From Pterois miles (Eukaryota > Chordata > Actinopteri > Perciformes > Scorpaenidae): a stretch of 64,000 bases of DNA. Below are positions 46,945 through 60,139 of this stretch, in pieces; the stretch's first letter is position 1; each line of letters begins with the position of its first letter. The DNA lies in contig CAMQGK010000416.1 of the NCBI GenBank assembly GCA_947000775.1, positions 1,790,001-1,854,000 of the forward strand, read 5' to 3'. Below the pieces are notes generated by a model. It was given only the letters and a program-made list of their open reading frames with translations, made no database searches and was not told the origin of the DNA. Both the position numbers and the translations under genes were made by a program.

Positions 46945-49535
46945 TGTAGGGATGTCTGAGTTCTAGCAGGCCAAGTTTCTGCCAGATAGCTGTTGAAGCT
47001 ACTTGAGCCTGCATGCCTCCAGCTCATAGCACACAAGGTGCTGATAGCTGCCCTGCTGTCACTATGGCTGCTATCAGCTAACATCTCTTGCTTCCAGCCA
47101 GTGACCTATCTAGCCTCTGCATTATAGCTAGCGTGCTAACAGCACTGGGGCCAAGCACCCTTTAGCAAGTCTCCCCTACAAAGCAGAGTCTCCTAAATGA
47201 AAACCATTCCCCTTCGCCTGCTTCCCGAGCTCTGCTCAGGGACAGGAGCCGTGGGGTCAGCAGCTGGTGCAGGATATGGCAATTGTTTATGAAAAAAAAT
47301 GCTTTCTCAAGCCCACCAAAAACACACACTTGGGGGGGAAAAAAGCCTCTGCCCCTGAACAGCCAACAGCTGGGAAGGGTTGGGAGTAGCCTGGAGGCTG
47401 GCAGGTCGCCCTCTCCCCAGTCCAGATGGGGGAGGTTAGGCTGAGGCTAGTTGTGGCTCACCCCACCCCTCCCCCCTCCACTTCCCAAACTTCCCATTCC
47501 CATTAAAGGGAGGCTGAAGATTGCAGAGGAAGGGAAAGGAGGAAGAAAAGCAAAAGAGCATGACTGCTCTGTTTTTCACCCCCAACCCTCCCTCCATCTT
47601 CAGCCTAATCAAATAAAGCAGGAAGCTTCCGAGACGGAAGAGGAGTGTTTATTGATATTTGCGTGAGCTCCTTCACCTCCTGTCCTGTCCCTGCTGTTTA
47701 TTTTCTGTCCACCACTTTTGAAAATTTTGATGTTGTCAATGTTTTTGGCTCATACATCATGCCTAACTGCATGTTTGAAAACTACTGAGGCAAAAAGGTT
47801 ATGTTTCTTTCAGCTCCTAACGATATACCATTATTGTAAATTGAGCCACTGGGAAATTACACACCAGTTCGACATCTGTTGCAATATGGCTATGACCAGT
47901 CAATTTTTTACAATAAAAGGGTGTCACATGAAATAAAATGACCTTAAATAAGAATTGATGACCCTCTCCATCTATACCATTGGTTGTACATAAAGGGGCA
48001 CACGCTGCTCACACTGGAGCCAAGAAATGCCTGCTGAGAGTATCGGTTTACTGCAGCCTACCTTCTGGTGCTTAAAAAGTTGAAATTGCATCTTTAAGAA
48101 TCAACTCAAAAGTGTAATTTAAGTGGAAAACTGTGCTGGGAACTGCATGGATACCTTAATGCAGATCTTTTGTGGAACAGTGCCAAGAAAGAAGCTCCAT
48201 CATCCAATGTAAAGGAGATTATGTCAATGTTAAATCTGATACTGTAACCTCCTCCTCAAAAAGTATATAATGATAAGACAGTCTTATGCATTTAATGGCA
48301 GCACAAGACCTCAATTGGGGTTGAAAATGATTCAGTCCATACATGTCGAAAGGATGTTTGACCAATTTTGAAATAACAAACATTGTGGGAGAAGTATCAA
48401 GTGTGTTGAACCCAAGCCAAACCCCCGTCACTTCCTATGTAAGGTCATAAGCATACACTCCAGTAAGGTTCAAACTTTTATAAGGCCATATAAAACCTAA
48501 CAATAACCACTGGCTAGTTTTACTGATGTAAAAATCATCTGCACAGCCATTTTAAAGGAAACCATATTCCTTTTTAAAGCATCATATTCTATGGCACACT
48601 GTATTGTTGTGATATGAGTCAAAACAGATTGTAGGTTAGGATGCCAAAGTCAGTTGTCAGTTTTCCAATACCAGTATCCAGTAGTGGTCTCTTCAAAGTG
48701 CAGTGAACCCTTGTAAAACCAGTTTGGCACTGCTGAGAGGATCTGGCGTTTGAATGGCGCGGTGCTGAGAAGTTGCCTTGAGTAACAAAGGGAAGCTTTT
48801 TCTAGAACTGCCACTGTGAGAGCCTGTCTTGTTATTTTCAATGGTCCTTTTGTTAGAGGTCATTGAGAGGCGACAGCTTGATTTCCCCTCAAGCCATCCA
48901 TGTGTGTGAGTGTGTGTGCACACGCTGCCGCTTTCTGACATATCACTCATCAGACCATTGTGCGTGTGTATGTGTGTGTTTGTAGACAGAGTGCAGTAAT
49001 CCAAGCCTACCTGCAACCCTGTGGGCTCGCGGCTCCCTAAAGGTCAGAACTCATGACCTCTGGGCTGTGGGGCAGATCAGTGTCCTGGGGTGCTGTAGTC
49101 TCTCTCCTGCAGCCATCCCAACATACACACCAGACAACTTCCCATTCACACACGTTCGTGTAGTGAGGGGCCATTCGACAAGGAAACATCGTGTACACAT
49201 ATCCTAAATGTACACACACACATACACAAAGTGTTGGATCCATATATATGGAGTAACCCATGCTATTTTCTTGAAGTAACACATAGAGTTAAAATCTGAG
49301 ATGGTGGTGATGAGAAAACGGTCAGAGAAGCAAATGTAAACTCAAAACCCTCACATCTGGTGTGTAGTGTGATCTACTGGTGATGTGATAGATGTGATGC
49401 TGTGTGATGTGTGTACATGGTTACTGTTGAACTGACAAATACTACACGTGACGTGTACTAATAGAAGCCTCTAATCCCAGTTCTTATGAAAATGAATTAA
49501 ATTACAAAAATTTTACAGTAGAATGACATACAGGG
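46945..49535. other. No gene seen
   Basis: 47100-47660 is GC-richer, with C-rich and purine-rich patches. The rest is mixed. No convincing frame. Confidence 0.5.
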
Positions 49536-49536
49536 T

Positions 49537-49745
49537 TGTAAGGAAGAGGAGAAGGGAAGACAAGAAGAAAAAATGACAAAGAAAGAAAGAACAATGAAAG
49601 ATAAAAGGAACAAAGAAAATACATTGAATTGAAGAGAGAATGAATGAAATGGAGGTATGGATGAAAGAAAGAAATGAAGAAGGGATACAGGAAATAAAGA
49701 ATGAAGGGGGAAAGGAAGCAAAAACAGGGAGAAGTTGCAGAAGTG
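49537..49745 (+). repeat. Purine-rich low-complexity tract
   Basis: About 200 bp in which the plus strand is dominated by A and G (GAAGGGAAG, AAGAAAGAAAGAA, GAAAGAAAGAAATG), with few C. Confidence 0.8.
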
Positions 49746-49804
49746 TGACTGTCATTGTAAATAAACAAGATTATGGCTTTTGGCCTCTAAGCCAAGTCAA
49801 GCCC

Positions 49805-49806
<2 letters not shown>

Positions 49807-49844
<38 letters not shown>
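49807..49844 (+). repeat. (AC)n microsatellite
   Basis: 19 AC units. An inverse GT array lies 130 bp downstream. Confidence 0.97.
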
Positions 49845-49845
<1 letters not shown>

Positions 49846-49971
49846 GTAGAAAAAACCATTTGTAGGATGTAATTGTGAGGTAATGGAGGTCGGTCTGAGC
49901 AGGGGGAGAGGTCAGGAGTGTGTTGTTGGAGAGGCCTCAGCCAGCAGCCACCATCCAGGGTCATGCCACAC

Positions 49972-49972
<1 letters not shown>

Positions 49973-50034
<62 letters not shown>
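49973..50034 (+). repeat. (GT)n microsatellite
   Basis: About 30 GT units followed by GCGTGCGTGCATG. Confidence 0.97.
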
Positions 50035-50037
<3 letters not shown>

Positions 50038-50210
50038 CGTGCATGTGTGCGTGCAAATAATAAAGTTAGAATAATAACCATCTGGAACCAAAACTTCAGG
50101 TAATACAATCCAAATTTTAGATGACACATTCTTTATCGCTGTTGTATGAAAATTTAGTTGGTATCTATGAAGAGTCACTATATGCATTTATGTTACAATC
50201 TGCATACTTA

Positions 50211-50340
50211 CCAGTGGTGGAATGTAACTAAGTAAATGTATTCAAGTACTGTACTTACATACAGATCTAGATGCTTGTTATTTACTGTTATTTAGTATTT
50301 CTATTTATGTTACTTTATACTTTGACTTCAGAAGCAAAAC
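50211..50340 (+). repeat. Fragment of a CAGTGGTGGAA-type fish repeat
   Basis: It starts CCAGTGGTGGAATGTAACTA and continues with CAAGTACTGTACTTA and ATGTTACTTTATACTT. This order matches another common fish element of the same style as the 56 kb arms. Confidence 0.5.
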
Positions 50341-50775
50341 CTTTACATCACGTTAAGATTTTATTCTTTTTAGACTTATATAATACCACACATTGTTATC
50401 GATTAAACGGTTTTGTCGTCTGAGCTCATCTGATTGTGACTGACTGTCATGTTTCAGACGTCGGTGAGTTGTTAGCAGTTCCACAAGTGACATTTCCCCT
50501 TAGCCTCTGGTTCTGTAGGCTGCTCTCATACACCGTTTGCAGCTATACAATGCACTGTAATTTGTTTATATCCCATGAAATCAATTTGTGTGTAATTCAC
50601 ATAACTGTGAACCAGGAAATAGCGGTGAACCCTGCCTAAGGAGGTGGGGTAGATGGGTGGGTCAAAAAATACTGGCCTTTCATCCAGCAGACTGACATAT
50701 TACTGTATATATGCTGTGGGAAACCACAATTAAATTTTGATTTATTTGTCATGTAAGTAACACCACTTCCTGAGT

Positions 50776-50850
50776 TATTTTAAGCCAAACCACAATCTTT
50801 TCCTAAGCCTAACTTGGTAGTTTTGTTGCCTAAACCTAAGGAAGTTGTTT
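50776..50850 (+). repeat. AAGCCAAACCACAAT-type dispersed repeat fragment
   Basis: TTTTAAGCCAAACCACAATC and TAGTTTTGTTGCCTAAACC are the same motif series as at 30896-30960. Confidence 0.5.
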
Positions 50851-51547
50851 TCTGTGAATGTGGAAGATTATTTTGAAAAGACTTAATGAGCAAAAACTGA
50901 TATGTGCCACGTTTCCAATGTGCCAGCCAGTTGTTCACAATGACACTTTATTCTGAGTGAACAAGCTATTTAACCGGCAAACTTGTGCTCGGTGTCCAAG
51001 GAGGGAAATCCTGAACTCGCTATAATTAAGTCAGTCCACGTCAGTAATTGTTTCATGTGATATAGTTATGCAGTAATGTTGTTAAATATCTAATGTTCTA
51101 AGTGCACTAACAAACAAGGTAAATGAATTCTTCACAAACTGTTAAGGCAAACATTATACTGTATGTTGCGTGTTTTGTGAGAGTTCTTGCCGAGTGATGC
51201 AAGGCATGTGCATGTGTGTGTTTGTGTTTGTGTGTCTTCCCTGTAAGCTCCGTGAATCAGCCTGTAAACAGACACCTATGAGCAGCTGGGCACTTGGCTC
51301 CAGCACAACTCCCTTGCAGAGAGAGAGAGGAACTGTAGACCTCCACACGTACACATACTCAGGCTGTGTATGCATGCACCAACAAGCAGTACATCACCAC
51401 ACACAGACACACAAACATCCATAAACACACTCTGACAACACACTCTCACACAAACACATCTCCCTGAGCTCCCACAGGAGACAGACACTGCCGTGTTTAC
51501 TGCCTCGCCGGAAACCTTCACAGGAAGGAGCAAGAGACCAGCGCATA

Positions 51548-51604
<57 letters not shown>

Positions 51605-52080
51605 AACTTTTCTTTTTGTGTCTTTACGACATCTCTACATCAACACTTCAGTCGGTTTATTTGTCCAAGGCAACAACTCAGCAGGCTTTATTGCTCTCCA
51701 AATCTAAATCAGGAGGGGGCGTAGGGGACAAATTTCCGGATGAACACGCCAGTGGACACACTCAGGAGAATGTAAACCGGGCCTGGAGCATAAGTGATAA
51801 CAAATAAGAGATGTGTGCTAGCTGTGAGTCGTACACTCCAAATGTTTTTGTTTTTACTCTGAAGGACACCGAGGAGTCTGGCTGGAGCTTCAGCCAGAAA
51901 AACACTCCAGAAGCTTCCAAACACTGTCGTCCGCTCCGTCTCTACCTCCAGATCCGGCTTGTCCTGGCCTTCACACACTCAGCGGAGAGGGGTTTTTTCT
52001 GGGGGCTGTGGTCATTCAGTGGATCTGGTGATTCACTTGGAACAGAGCAGGATAGGATAGGATGGAGCCAAATGAAATAA
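50850..52080. other. No gene called; possible transcript leader
   Basis: 51450-51980 is GC-richer and contains the TC array. It has several in-frame stretches but no recognised product. It could be a 5' exon of an unseen gene, but I have no direct evidence. Confidence 0.35.
51552..51602 (+). repeat. (TC)n microsatellite
   Basis: About 25 TC units, a pure polypyrimidine tract. Confidence 0.98.
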
Positions 52081-52450
52081 TGCTACACTAGCTATGATGC
52101 CCATGTTTATAATGCATTATAAGTTATACTTATAATGCAGCACTCAGCATTGGATGATTATAGTCATAAGCACTCATAAATAATCATAATGCTTTATAAC
52201 CTAGCATTTCATAATGACTTATAAGGTCAAGTAATACTTCATAATCACTGGTCACTTTTTGCAAAGATCTTAGTAAATTAGAATTCCCACAGTTACATAG
52301 TAATTTATAATATTTTTTATAATGCATTATAATCACTGTTATAATGCATTATAATGCAAACACACAAAACACTGTAAAATTTCTATTTACTTAAACAAAC
52401 AATGACCACTTGCAGTAATTTATAATCACATTATAACAGTGATCATTCAC
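52081..52450. repeat. ATAATGCATTAT-rich repeat
   Basis: This AT-rich block has three perfect copies of the 16-bp palindrome TTATAATGCATTATAA (52107-52122, 52317-52332, 52339-52354) and several partial copies such as TTATAATGC and ATAATGCTTTATAA. It looks like a degenerate transposon-derived repeat. I see no gene in it. Confidence 0.65.
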
Positions 52451-52721
52451 ATTACATTGTATCTAGAAAAATCCTGAATTTACAAATATTTCAATATTGT
52501 TCATATCAAACTGATTGTGTCCAGCTGGTTAGCCCATTAAATGTACTGATAAGATTATTTTTATTTTTCCATTTTCATCTGTGGTTTCTGTGCAGTTTAA
52601 GCTGCAGGATAGTGACCAGCTGGAGGAGAAATGTAAATGAATTGTGTTGCAGTTTAAATCCACATGTAAAGCCTCTCACTTTAAAAGACACACAGACCCA
52701 CACCGACTGTCCTCTCAGGCT

Positions 52722-52725
<4 letters not shown>

Positions 52726-52759
<34 letters not shown>

Positions 52760-52776
52760 ACACACACACACACAGT
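52726..52776 (+). repeat. (CA)n microsatellite, one CTCA interruption
   Basis: About 24 CA units. Confidence 0.96.
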
Positions 52777-53159
52777 TCTGCTGTTATTGATGGTCAGTAA
52801 CTGCTAATTTTCTGCATGTGGTTCTTACTCCTTGCTCAGTCTTTCTCCCTTCCACTATCACCCTCTATTCCACTCACCCTCTCTCTCCCTCTTTCTTCAT
52901 CACTCTTAAACAAAGTCTTTCTTTATTATCACTGCCAACAGAAACTAGTTCACTTTTCCAGTCAGCACCAACAGCAGTGCTTTCCATAATAACACTCCCA
53001 ATTAGCTGCTGGTTGGAAATACTGATCACAACATATCAGAGAGAGAGAAACAGAGTTCCACAGTGGATTTGTTTTTTACTTTGTCACTTTAAAATTAGTC
53101 ATATTATTGGTTTACCACAACAGCCCATGATATTTGTCTCTGTTAAGAATGACATCAGG

Positions 53160-55160
53160 TAGATTGATGATATATATATTATGAAATTTGATTTATGATT
53201 TGATTATATTGAACGCAATTCACCATGTGTGTTTCCTTAAGGTTCCCCTTGTAACATAAAAGCTGTGGCAGTGAAACACTTCTGTCCATTTATGTACCAG
53301 TGAATTTAGCCTCTCGGGCCTCATAGAGGTCCTGCTGTCCATGCTGGCTGGAGGAAGAGCTGCCTGACAGGAGCAACTCATGTCCCTCATGCAGGTCACA
53401 TTTGTTGTGGAGGTCAATGTCATTGCTGCCCCTTTGTAATGAAGTCATTGAGCAAAGGCTGAAAACTCAGCTATTACTGATTAAATAAATAAATAAATCT
53501 ATCATGGCATTAGGACCATTGGTAGGCAAAAAAATAAATAAATAAATACATAAAAATATATTAGAAGCTGTTAGGGAGGGATACAGTGGATAAAGTAGGG
53601 GAGAAAAGTAATATTCAAAATAAAAGTCCTACATTTTAGTTTAAAATGATTAATTTATGAGAAAAAAACTCAAATCAGTATGTTGTTTACTTGTGAATAG
53701 GCCCAATTCACAGCAATGTCTCTTCGAAGTCTAGATGCTTGTGATAATATGCTGGCTATGGGCTAAGATTTTTTTTAGTATTTTCTTATTGCTAAATCTA
53801 ATTGCAAAGTATAAATTGATCAGATCGTCCACTGCAGGTATAATACACAGAAAGCGTTGTCTCTGTCTGTGGTGTGATGGGGTTGATGCAACCTCGCCAA
53901 GTGATGTGATTCCTTGACAAAAATCACTACTTTTCAGAGTTTTTTCTCATAAATGTCTGACTTCATAATCTCGGGGAATATTATTTTTTTTTTCTCTTAA
54001 ATTTGTTTTGTCTTGTAAATTTACTATTTTAGTCTTGAGTTTTTAACCCCCTCCTCCTTCTCCATAATATACATATATACAGTATTTTACCAACAATGGC
54101 TAGAATACACTGTCGTACAGTATAAATCAGAGAAGAATTTCTTATAACTAATTTTCATTTTGAGTGATTGTTAGATTAAAGTATTAAAGGGGCACTCCAG
54201 TGATTTAGTATTTCACTTCCATTAATATGGAAGACAGATTAAAAAAAAAAAAAAAAAACAACACACAGACACACAGACAAGTGTTTTCACAGGTTGAGTT
54301 GTATACATTGTGATGAGTAAACTGGACTTCATGTGTTAAATTGGTGGAGTGCCTTTTTAAAAGACTTAAAATACTCTGCAATTCTTTACATGCAGTCTAC
54401 TGTGATGGTTGAAAGTAAATTCATAATCACATTATTCCCAAAGACCTCATCTGCAGTACATTATATTTAGTGTAGTATTGTGTAACAGTCCAAAGTTGTG
54501 TGTGTACTACACCATACCTCATTTGCAGTTATCATTCATTCTAAATATTTTCAAAATTCGTTTTTCATGCCTCATAATGCTTGTAATCCATCTCACTGCA
54601 CAATGCCAACGATCGCAGCCAAGTGTTAATAGATAGACAACAGCTTTTCTCGGTACTCTCCAGCCTGGACTTGCTGGACAGTAAATATTTGGACACTGAG
54701 GGTGATACAGGCCCATTGCACAGTGAGGAGGACCTTGAACTCTCAGTTCTCCCACAGTTGGCTTTAGAGGCAGTATGAACAAACTTCATGACTTACATTC
54801 ATGTCTCTATTGTTGCTCACCATTAAGTAATACATAATAAAATAACCGTTTGCATTTGGAGGACAACAGGGAAGCCTGCTCTCTGCTTTGTATAATTTGA
54901 CATCTCTGTGACCCTTAATGCACAACACACTTACTGCTTCTCCTTTTGTGTGAACCAGTGCTATGGTAGTGTGGGAGAGGGGTGGGGGATCATGCTCCAG
55001 GGCCAGGCTGAACTTCCTGTGAAGGTGTAAGGGATAAACGAAGAGAGGGATGCTGGGAAAGGGCGAGGCCATGTGAGGAGATGAGAGTCTGAGCCCGGCT
55101 TAGACATCCTCCTTTCAGAGGCTCCTGACATCCCTACCGGCTATCATATTCTCCATGGCC
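53160..55160. other. No gene seen
   Basis: AT-rich sequence with AAAT and A runs. No family match. Confidence 0.5.
53483..53548 (+). repeat. Two short (AAAT)n runs
   Basis: AAATAAATAAATAAAT near 53483 and AAATAAATAAATAAAT near 53532. Confidence 0.85.
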
Positions 55161-55162
55161 GT

Positions 55163-55163
<1 letters not shown>

Positions 55164-55209
<46 letters not shown>
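55164..55209 (+). repeat. (AC)n microsatellite
   Basis: About 23 AC units. Confidence 0.97.
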
Positions 55210-55214
<5 letters not shown>

Positions 55215-55975
55215 TTTTCTTGCTCTTTTCTTCTCCCTGTCCCCTGTTCCGACCCTGAGCGCTGCTTTTACAGAGACACTCAGTGCTGTCGGACCACTTG
55301 TAAAAGCTTCAGTTCCTTTCATTCTCTCTGGCTTCAGCGTGCATCAAAAGCAGAGGTTTAACACCGCCGCTGGCCGCTGCAGGTCATGGCAAAGGACAGA
55401 CTGGCTCAGTGTGGAAGTTCATACTGCCCTGTATCTGAGTTTTCTGGCTGAAAGCAGTTTGGATTTTGATGTAGGTAGAGTGATGTTATGAGGTGTCCAC
55501 AACATGAGAATGTTTCCTTTGAGACTGTCCTCACAGTATCTTTTCAGTAATTACTGTCCACAGCAGAATTAGCATCATATCATATGATCACTGATGTCTC
55601 ACAATAGTTAGTTCACCTTAACCGTAACAGCAATGTTTTGGACTGTCTTACTGGAACCAAGTGTAACCAGATGGTTTTAGTTAAACCAAACCTTAATCAC
55701 AGAGGTTTTTATTTCCTCCACCTGTCATGAATATTTCACATGATTTTCATGTTTTGATGCATCACTGTAACCATGTAACCTGCACGAACCATAACGATAT
55801 CATGAGAAAGCAGCAGGAAAAACACATGGTGCTACTCTTAAGAACTTTAAAGTGAGATAGTAGCCAGTCTGTCTCTTTTTACCTCTGGTGTTATGCACTT
55901 TGTTTGTTCACACTTGTCGTGTATAACTCATTCCACATGTGTATGTTTCTTAATCTATCAGTTTTGATATTGTTA

Positions 55976-56125
55976 GTAGTGGCAGGTAACTTGTGGTGAA
56001 AGAATTATTCAAATATGAACGAGGTAAAAGTGGAAATATCACAATTTAAAGTAGATGCCCTGCATTCAAAGCCTTACTTAAGTAAAAGTATGTCATCAGC
56101 AAAATACACTTAAAGTGTATATTTA
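55976..56125 (+). repeat. Left arm of an AAGTAAAAGTA-type fish repeat
   Basis: The motifs CCTGCATTCAAAGCC, TTACTTAAGTAAAAGTATG and CATCAGCAAAATACACTTAA match a familiar fish inverted-repeat element. The complement of the same motifs appears at 56626-56703. Confidence 0.5.
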
Positions 56126-56224
56126 TTTGACAGGATTTATGAAATATGAGAAATTGCTCTAGCTCAAACTACCCAGCACTGTATAATATAGACTAATTAA
56201 ATGACCTCCACCTCGAGCAGCTAC

Positions 56225-56575
56225 AACAGTCTGACCAGAAAACGACGTGATAGAGACCTGTCTATCTATTGCCCCACCCTAAGGCATCCACAGCTTTATG
56301 GTGTAATTGACTCTAAATGGGACCATAATTTACTAAATGAACATCATGCTATATTAAAGAAGACTTGAAAGTAGTGATTGAGACCATAAACTTTTGTTTA
56401 CAATGTTTACTGAGGTAATATATAAAATGAGAAGTTGGCTCATTTACGCATAGACTTCTATACAGCTTAGGAGTCGCCCCCTGCTGGCTATTAGAATGAA
56501 TGCAGGTTTAATGCGCTACAGCATTGGCTTCACTTGTCAGACCCAAAAGTTGCCGCCTGGTAATAACTACCCAAT
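56225..56575 (+). repeat. Dispersed fish repeat, copy 2
   Basis: It shows the same series of motifs as copy 1 (GACTCTAAATGGGACCATAA, GAACATCATGCT, GATTGAGACCATAA, TGTTTACTGAGGTAAT), followed by AGTCGCCCCCTGCTGGC. It lies between two arms of another repeat (55976-56125 and 56626-56703). Confidence 0.75.
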
Positions 56576-56625
56576 AATATATGATAATAGAACACTGACA
56601 GGAGGCAATCTGCTGCTTCATGAAT

Positions 56626-56703
56626 TCTTTTACTTTTGATACTTGACAAGCATTTAGCTGATAATACTTGTGTACTTTTAGTGAAGGATCTGATTACTTC
56701 ATC
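56626..56703 (-). repeat. Right arm of the AAGTAAAAGTA-type repeat
   Basis: CTTTTACTTTTGATACTTG, AGCTGATAATACTTGTG and TACTTTTAGTGAAGGATC are the inverse of the left-arm motifs. The two arms enclose dispersed-repeat copy 2. Confidence 0.5.
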
Positions 56704-57188
56704 TATCAATGTGGGTAGTCTTAAACTTCACTTTAAAGCCATGGTGTAAAGTCCGTTTCAGAGGCTTCTTTTACCCTTTCAGGAAAACAATATCGTGCAA
56801 AATCTTCATGTCATCTGTTGATGCAGCAATACCAAATATCACATTGATATGTAATGTAATGTGTCCTCAAAGGCATTTGCAGATCAGATTCATAACTGAA
56901 TCATAATTGATTTGATGCTATTTCTTTGCTGTGAAAGAAGAAAAAAATATGCATATTGTGGGGCATCGGATATTAATCTTCTCAAACTATTTACTGTTAT
57001 ACATTCCTCTTTCTGTTTTCCAATCATGTATTTCGATTTTCATGAATAGTTGAGCGTTGAAAAAAATCATTGAAATGTTTTCTTTCTCTTTTTCCATGTG
57101 GTGCTGTCCTCATGTCCTTATGCCCCGATCTCATGATAATACAGGTGAGTGCCACACTTTTAACTACATGACAATGAACCACATAGAG

Positions 57189-57194
<6 letters not shown>

Positions 57195-57272
<78 letters not shown>
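57195..57272 (+). repeat. (CT)n microsatellite
   Basis: About 39 CT units, a polypyrimidine tract. Confidence 0.98.
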
Positions 57273-57274
<2 letters not shown>

Positions 57275-57275
<1 letters not shown>

Positions 57276-58267
57276 ACACTCTTTCTCTCTCTCAGTCCCT
57301 CCTCAGTTTCGGTGTCAGGCCCTCAACACTCCCACCAAGGGGCCCTCCATTCTCTCTTGACACCCTGTCATTATTTTAATCAAATGCAATTACCACCACT
57401 CTGAGGACAATTGAGTTTTGTTGACTGTCCTTTTTCTGTTACCCCTTGTCCCTGCCCCCTGCCCCACTCCCAACCCACTACTGCAACACACACACATAGT
57501 TAAAAGTCTAAAAGTCTAAAAGTCAGGCAGGCAGGCGTGGGAGGGTTGAAAACACACACTGTACTGTCCACAATTCACCAACTTAATTTCAATCTTAAGG
57601 AGGGAGGGGTGTATCGCTGCAGGGGTGGAGAATTTGATTGAAGTGTTAAGGGAGACTTGTGTTTGGCTGGCCTGTCAGGGCCTAGCACAAAGTGTGTTTT
57701 AGAGTGTGTCTCTGTGTGGTTTTGGCGTATCATTGAGGCGTTCTTTTGGTCGAGAGGTGGGCGAGGGTTGCGGGGGGGCTGGGGGTTAAAAGACCGTGTG
57801 ACGCTGTTGTGGGATGAGGCGTTGAACTGACCGCTTTTGTGCTGAGCTACAAAAAGATGCTCGTGCCAAAAGCAGGCCTGCCTTTGTCCTCACCCCTCCC
57901 ATTATGTTTGCACTACTGCAAAATATGATTTCAGATCATCCCAGAAGAAAAGGGAAGATGGGTCGAGAGTGGGTGGCGGTTGTGTCTGTGTTTGTGTGTG
58001 AGTGTGAAGGGAGGGAGGTGAGGAGGAGGGCCAGCTGCTGAATAGCCTCCTGTGTAGTAATCAGCAGGCTGAGCCCCCCAGGATGGGGGAAGAAGAGTGG
58101 GATAAAGACCGTAAGTGTTCTGAAGATGTGACCGCCACACCACCGCTTCTTTTGCCTTGTGGGCACTAGGAAAGAATTCACAGATCTGTCATCTGCCAGA
58201 CATTACCCCAACCCCCCACCTCCACCCTTTTTCTTTTACACACACACGCACACATGCATGCAGGCAT

Positions 58268-58317
<50 letters not shown>

Positions 58318-59110
58318 GTGTTCTTTCCCCAGCCATCCTCAAACTTCCTTCCTGTAACTTTGGGTGACCTCCACCCCAGACCAGACACACAATAACCTAG
58401 CAGATCCCTCAGTGGCCCCCTCCTGGTGTGAGAGGACTTAGCCAGTGTCTCAGAAACTTATGACTCGCCGTCAGGTCAACTGCAAGTGTGTGTAAAAGAG
58501 AACGAGGTCAGGTTAGAAGCCAAGGAGGAGCCCTGATGATGCTTGCCCTGCACAATGCACTCCAACAAGAAGGCAATATAAACATGACACACCAACCGGG
58601 TGGGGGAATTCCTCATGCATGGTTACTAACCAAACATGAAATGTTTATGTTGTCTGTGTATGGGAGGGTGTGTGGATATGCACGCTCCAGAAAAACAAGG
58701 AACAAGGTTGACTCTGATCCACATGCGGTGCCTCCCACCGTTTCATGTATTCTTGCATCACAGCGTGGCAGGGCGGGCAGCTGCCGTCCCCTGACCAAAG
58801 ATACAGATATTGAACAGGACAAGACATTAACATTTCACCAGCACCTTTCTTCCCCCCCTTCTTTTTCTCACTCTCTCTCTCCTTTCTTTTTTACATGGTG
58901 CTGGCATTCCCCAGAGCTGCAGTACACTCACAGTGTGCAGGGGGAAGTGCCACAAGCCGGAGGCACAGCCACATAGTGATGGGAGATAGAGCAATGTAAG
59001 CTGAAGAGAGGTATCTCAGCACCCGAAAATGTGCAGCCCTCATGTGATCAAAGAGACTCGGCAGCCTGCTTTAACTTCGGGCACTTGCCTCTCTGACAGC
59101 TTTTAAATGC
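57275..59110. other. No gene seen
   Basis: GC-richer than most of the window. A 162-codon frame at 58488-58976 has no recognisable domain and is probably chance. Confidence 0.5.
58241..58316 (+). repeat. (CA)n microsatellite with GCATGCA interruptions
   Basis: Irregular CA and GCATG to 58268, then about 23 pure CA units. Confidence 0.96.
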
Positions 59111-59111
59111 A

Positions 59112-59146
59112 CCCCCCCCCCCCCCCCCTTTTTTTTTTTTTTTTTT
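59112..59146 (+). repeat. Adjacent homopolymers C17 and T18
   Basis: 17 C (59112-59128) followed without a break by 18 T (59129-59146). Confidence 0.95.
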
Positions 59147-59667
59147 AGTTGTGATAGTTATTGCCATGTTGTTTAAAAAAATTCATTTCTTATTTTAATA
59201 ACCTATACACTGCAAAGTGTTGAAGATGACAGTGTTAAGAATTTAAAAGAAAGGATACTCAGAGACTGAGCTGGAGAAATGTTACAGTGGCACAGAAATG
59301 ACAGGGTCCAGGCAGCTTTTGTTGCTCTTGCTTCATTTCATTCGGTTTCTTAATAAAAGACTAGAGGTAGTTCAGGCCAGAAATAGAGTGCACTCTACCC
59401 AACCCTGACCATCCCGCTGTTTACTTTGAGCATGACATTAACACCCAGTGTACATATGTTAAGAGCCCTCTAAGAAAGTACAGTGTGTGGTCGAAGCAAG
59501 GGATTTGTTCAAATTAGGCTCTTAAAGATCATGTAACATAAGTGGAAACAAATGTGGATGCCTCTGCCATGTTATTCTTCCGATGCTCCGCCAAAGCCCT
59601 GGGCTTCGAGACAGCTAGTGTCTCCACTACCAAGTAAAACTGAGGTAGAAAAAGACAGAACTCAAGC

Positions 59668-59688
59668 TTTTTTTTTTTTTTTTTTTTT
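59668..59688 (+). repeat. Poly(T) run
   Basis: 21 consecutive T. Confidence 0.9.
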
Positions 59689-60139
59689 GGTACCAAGCTC
59701 TGTTACACTCCGAGCTCGTTTTATGAGACACCTAGGAGTGTTTAGAGAAGTCTGGCTCTCAAGCCTCCATATTACAGCCTCTGAGAGTGTGTAGGAGGCC
59801 AAGTTATGCCTAATGCGAAATGTCCATTAAGTTGTCTGTTATGCATGGTAATGAATGGTGGTCAGAGAAACAGTGTCCTGTATCAAAGAGCTGAACTAAC
59901 ATGCCTTTCTCACGGAGCCGGAGAAGTGGCCCTTTGTCACGGTGGACGCCTGCTATCGACTCCCAGCATCTCGCAAAATATGCCCCATTGTTGGAGAAGG
60001 CCAACTCCGTTTACAACTCTGAACCGACAGCATTCCTGAAGTCAGCAACACCACCCCTCCTCCTGACTTTCAAGAGAGACGGCAATGAATCCCATTTACT
60101 TTTAACCCTTGTCATTGAATATTTTTGTAATTATGTATG

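Noticed and set aside
52575..52640. Possible acceptor TTCTGTGCAG followed by FKLQDSDQLEEKCK and a stop
   Set aside because: Looks coding-like but is only 14 codons. There is no other exon evidence nearby.
57055..57160. Strong donor-like ATACAG-GTGAGT at 57152
   Set aside because: No acceptor and no open frame with protein character upstream.
58488..58976. 162-codon plus-strand frame
   Set aside because: No family features, and the 3' half derives from pyrimidine-rich sequence. Probably chance.
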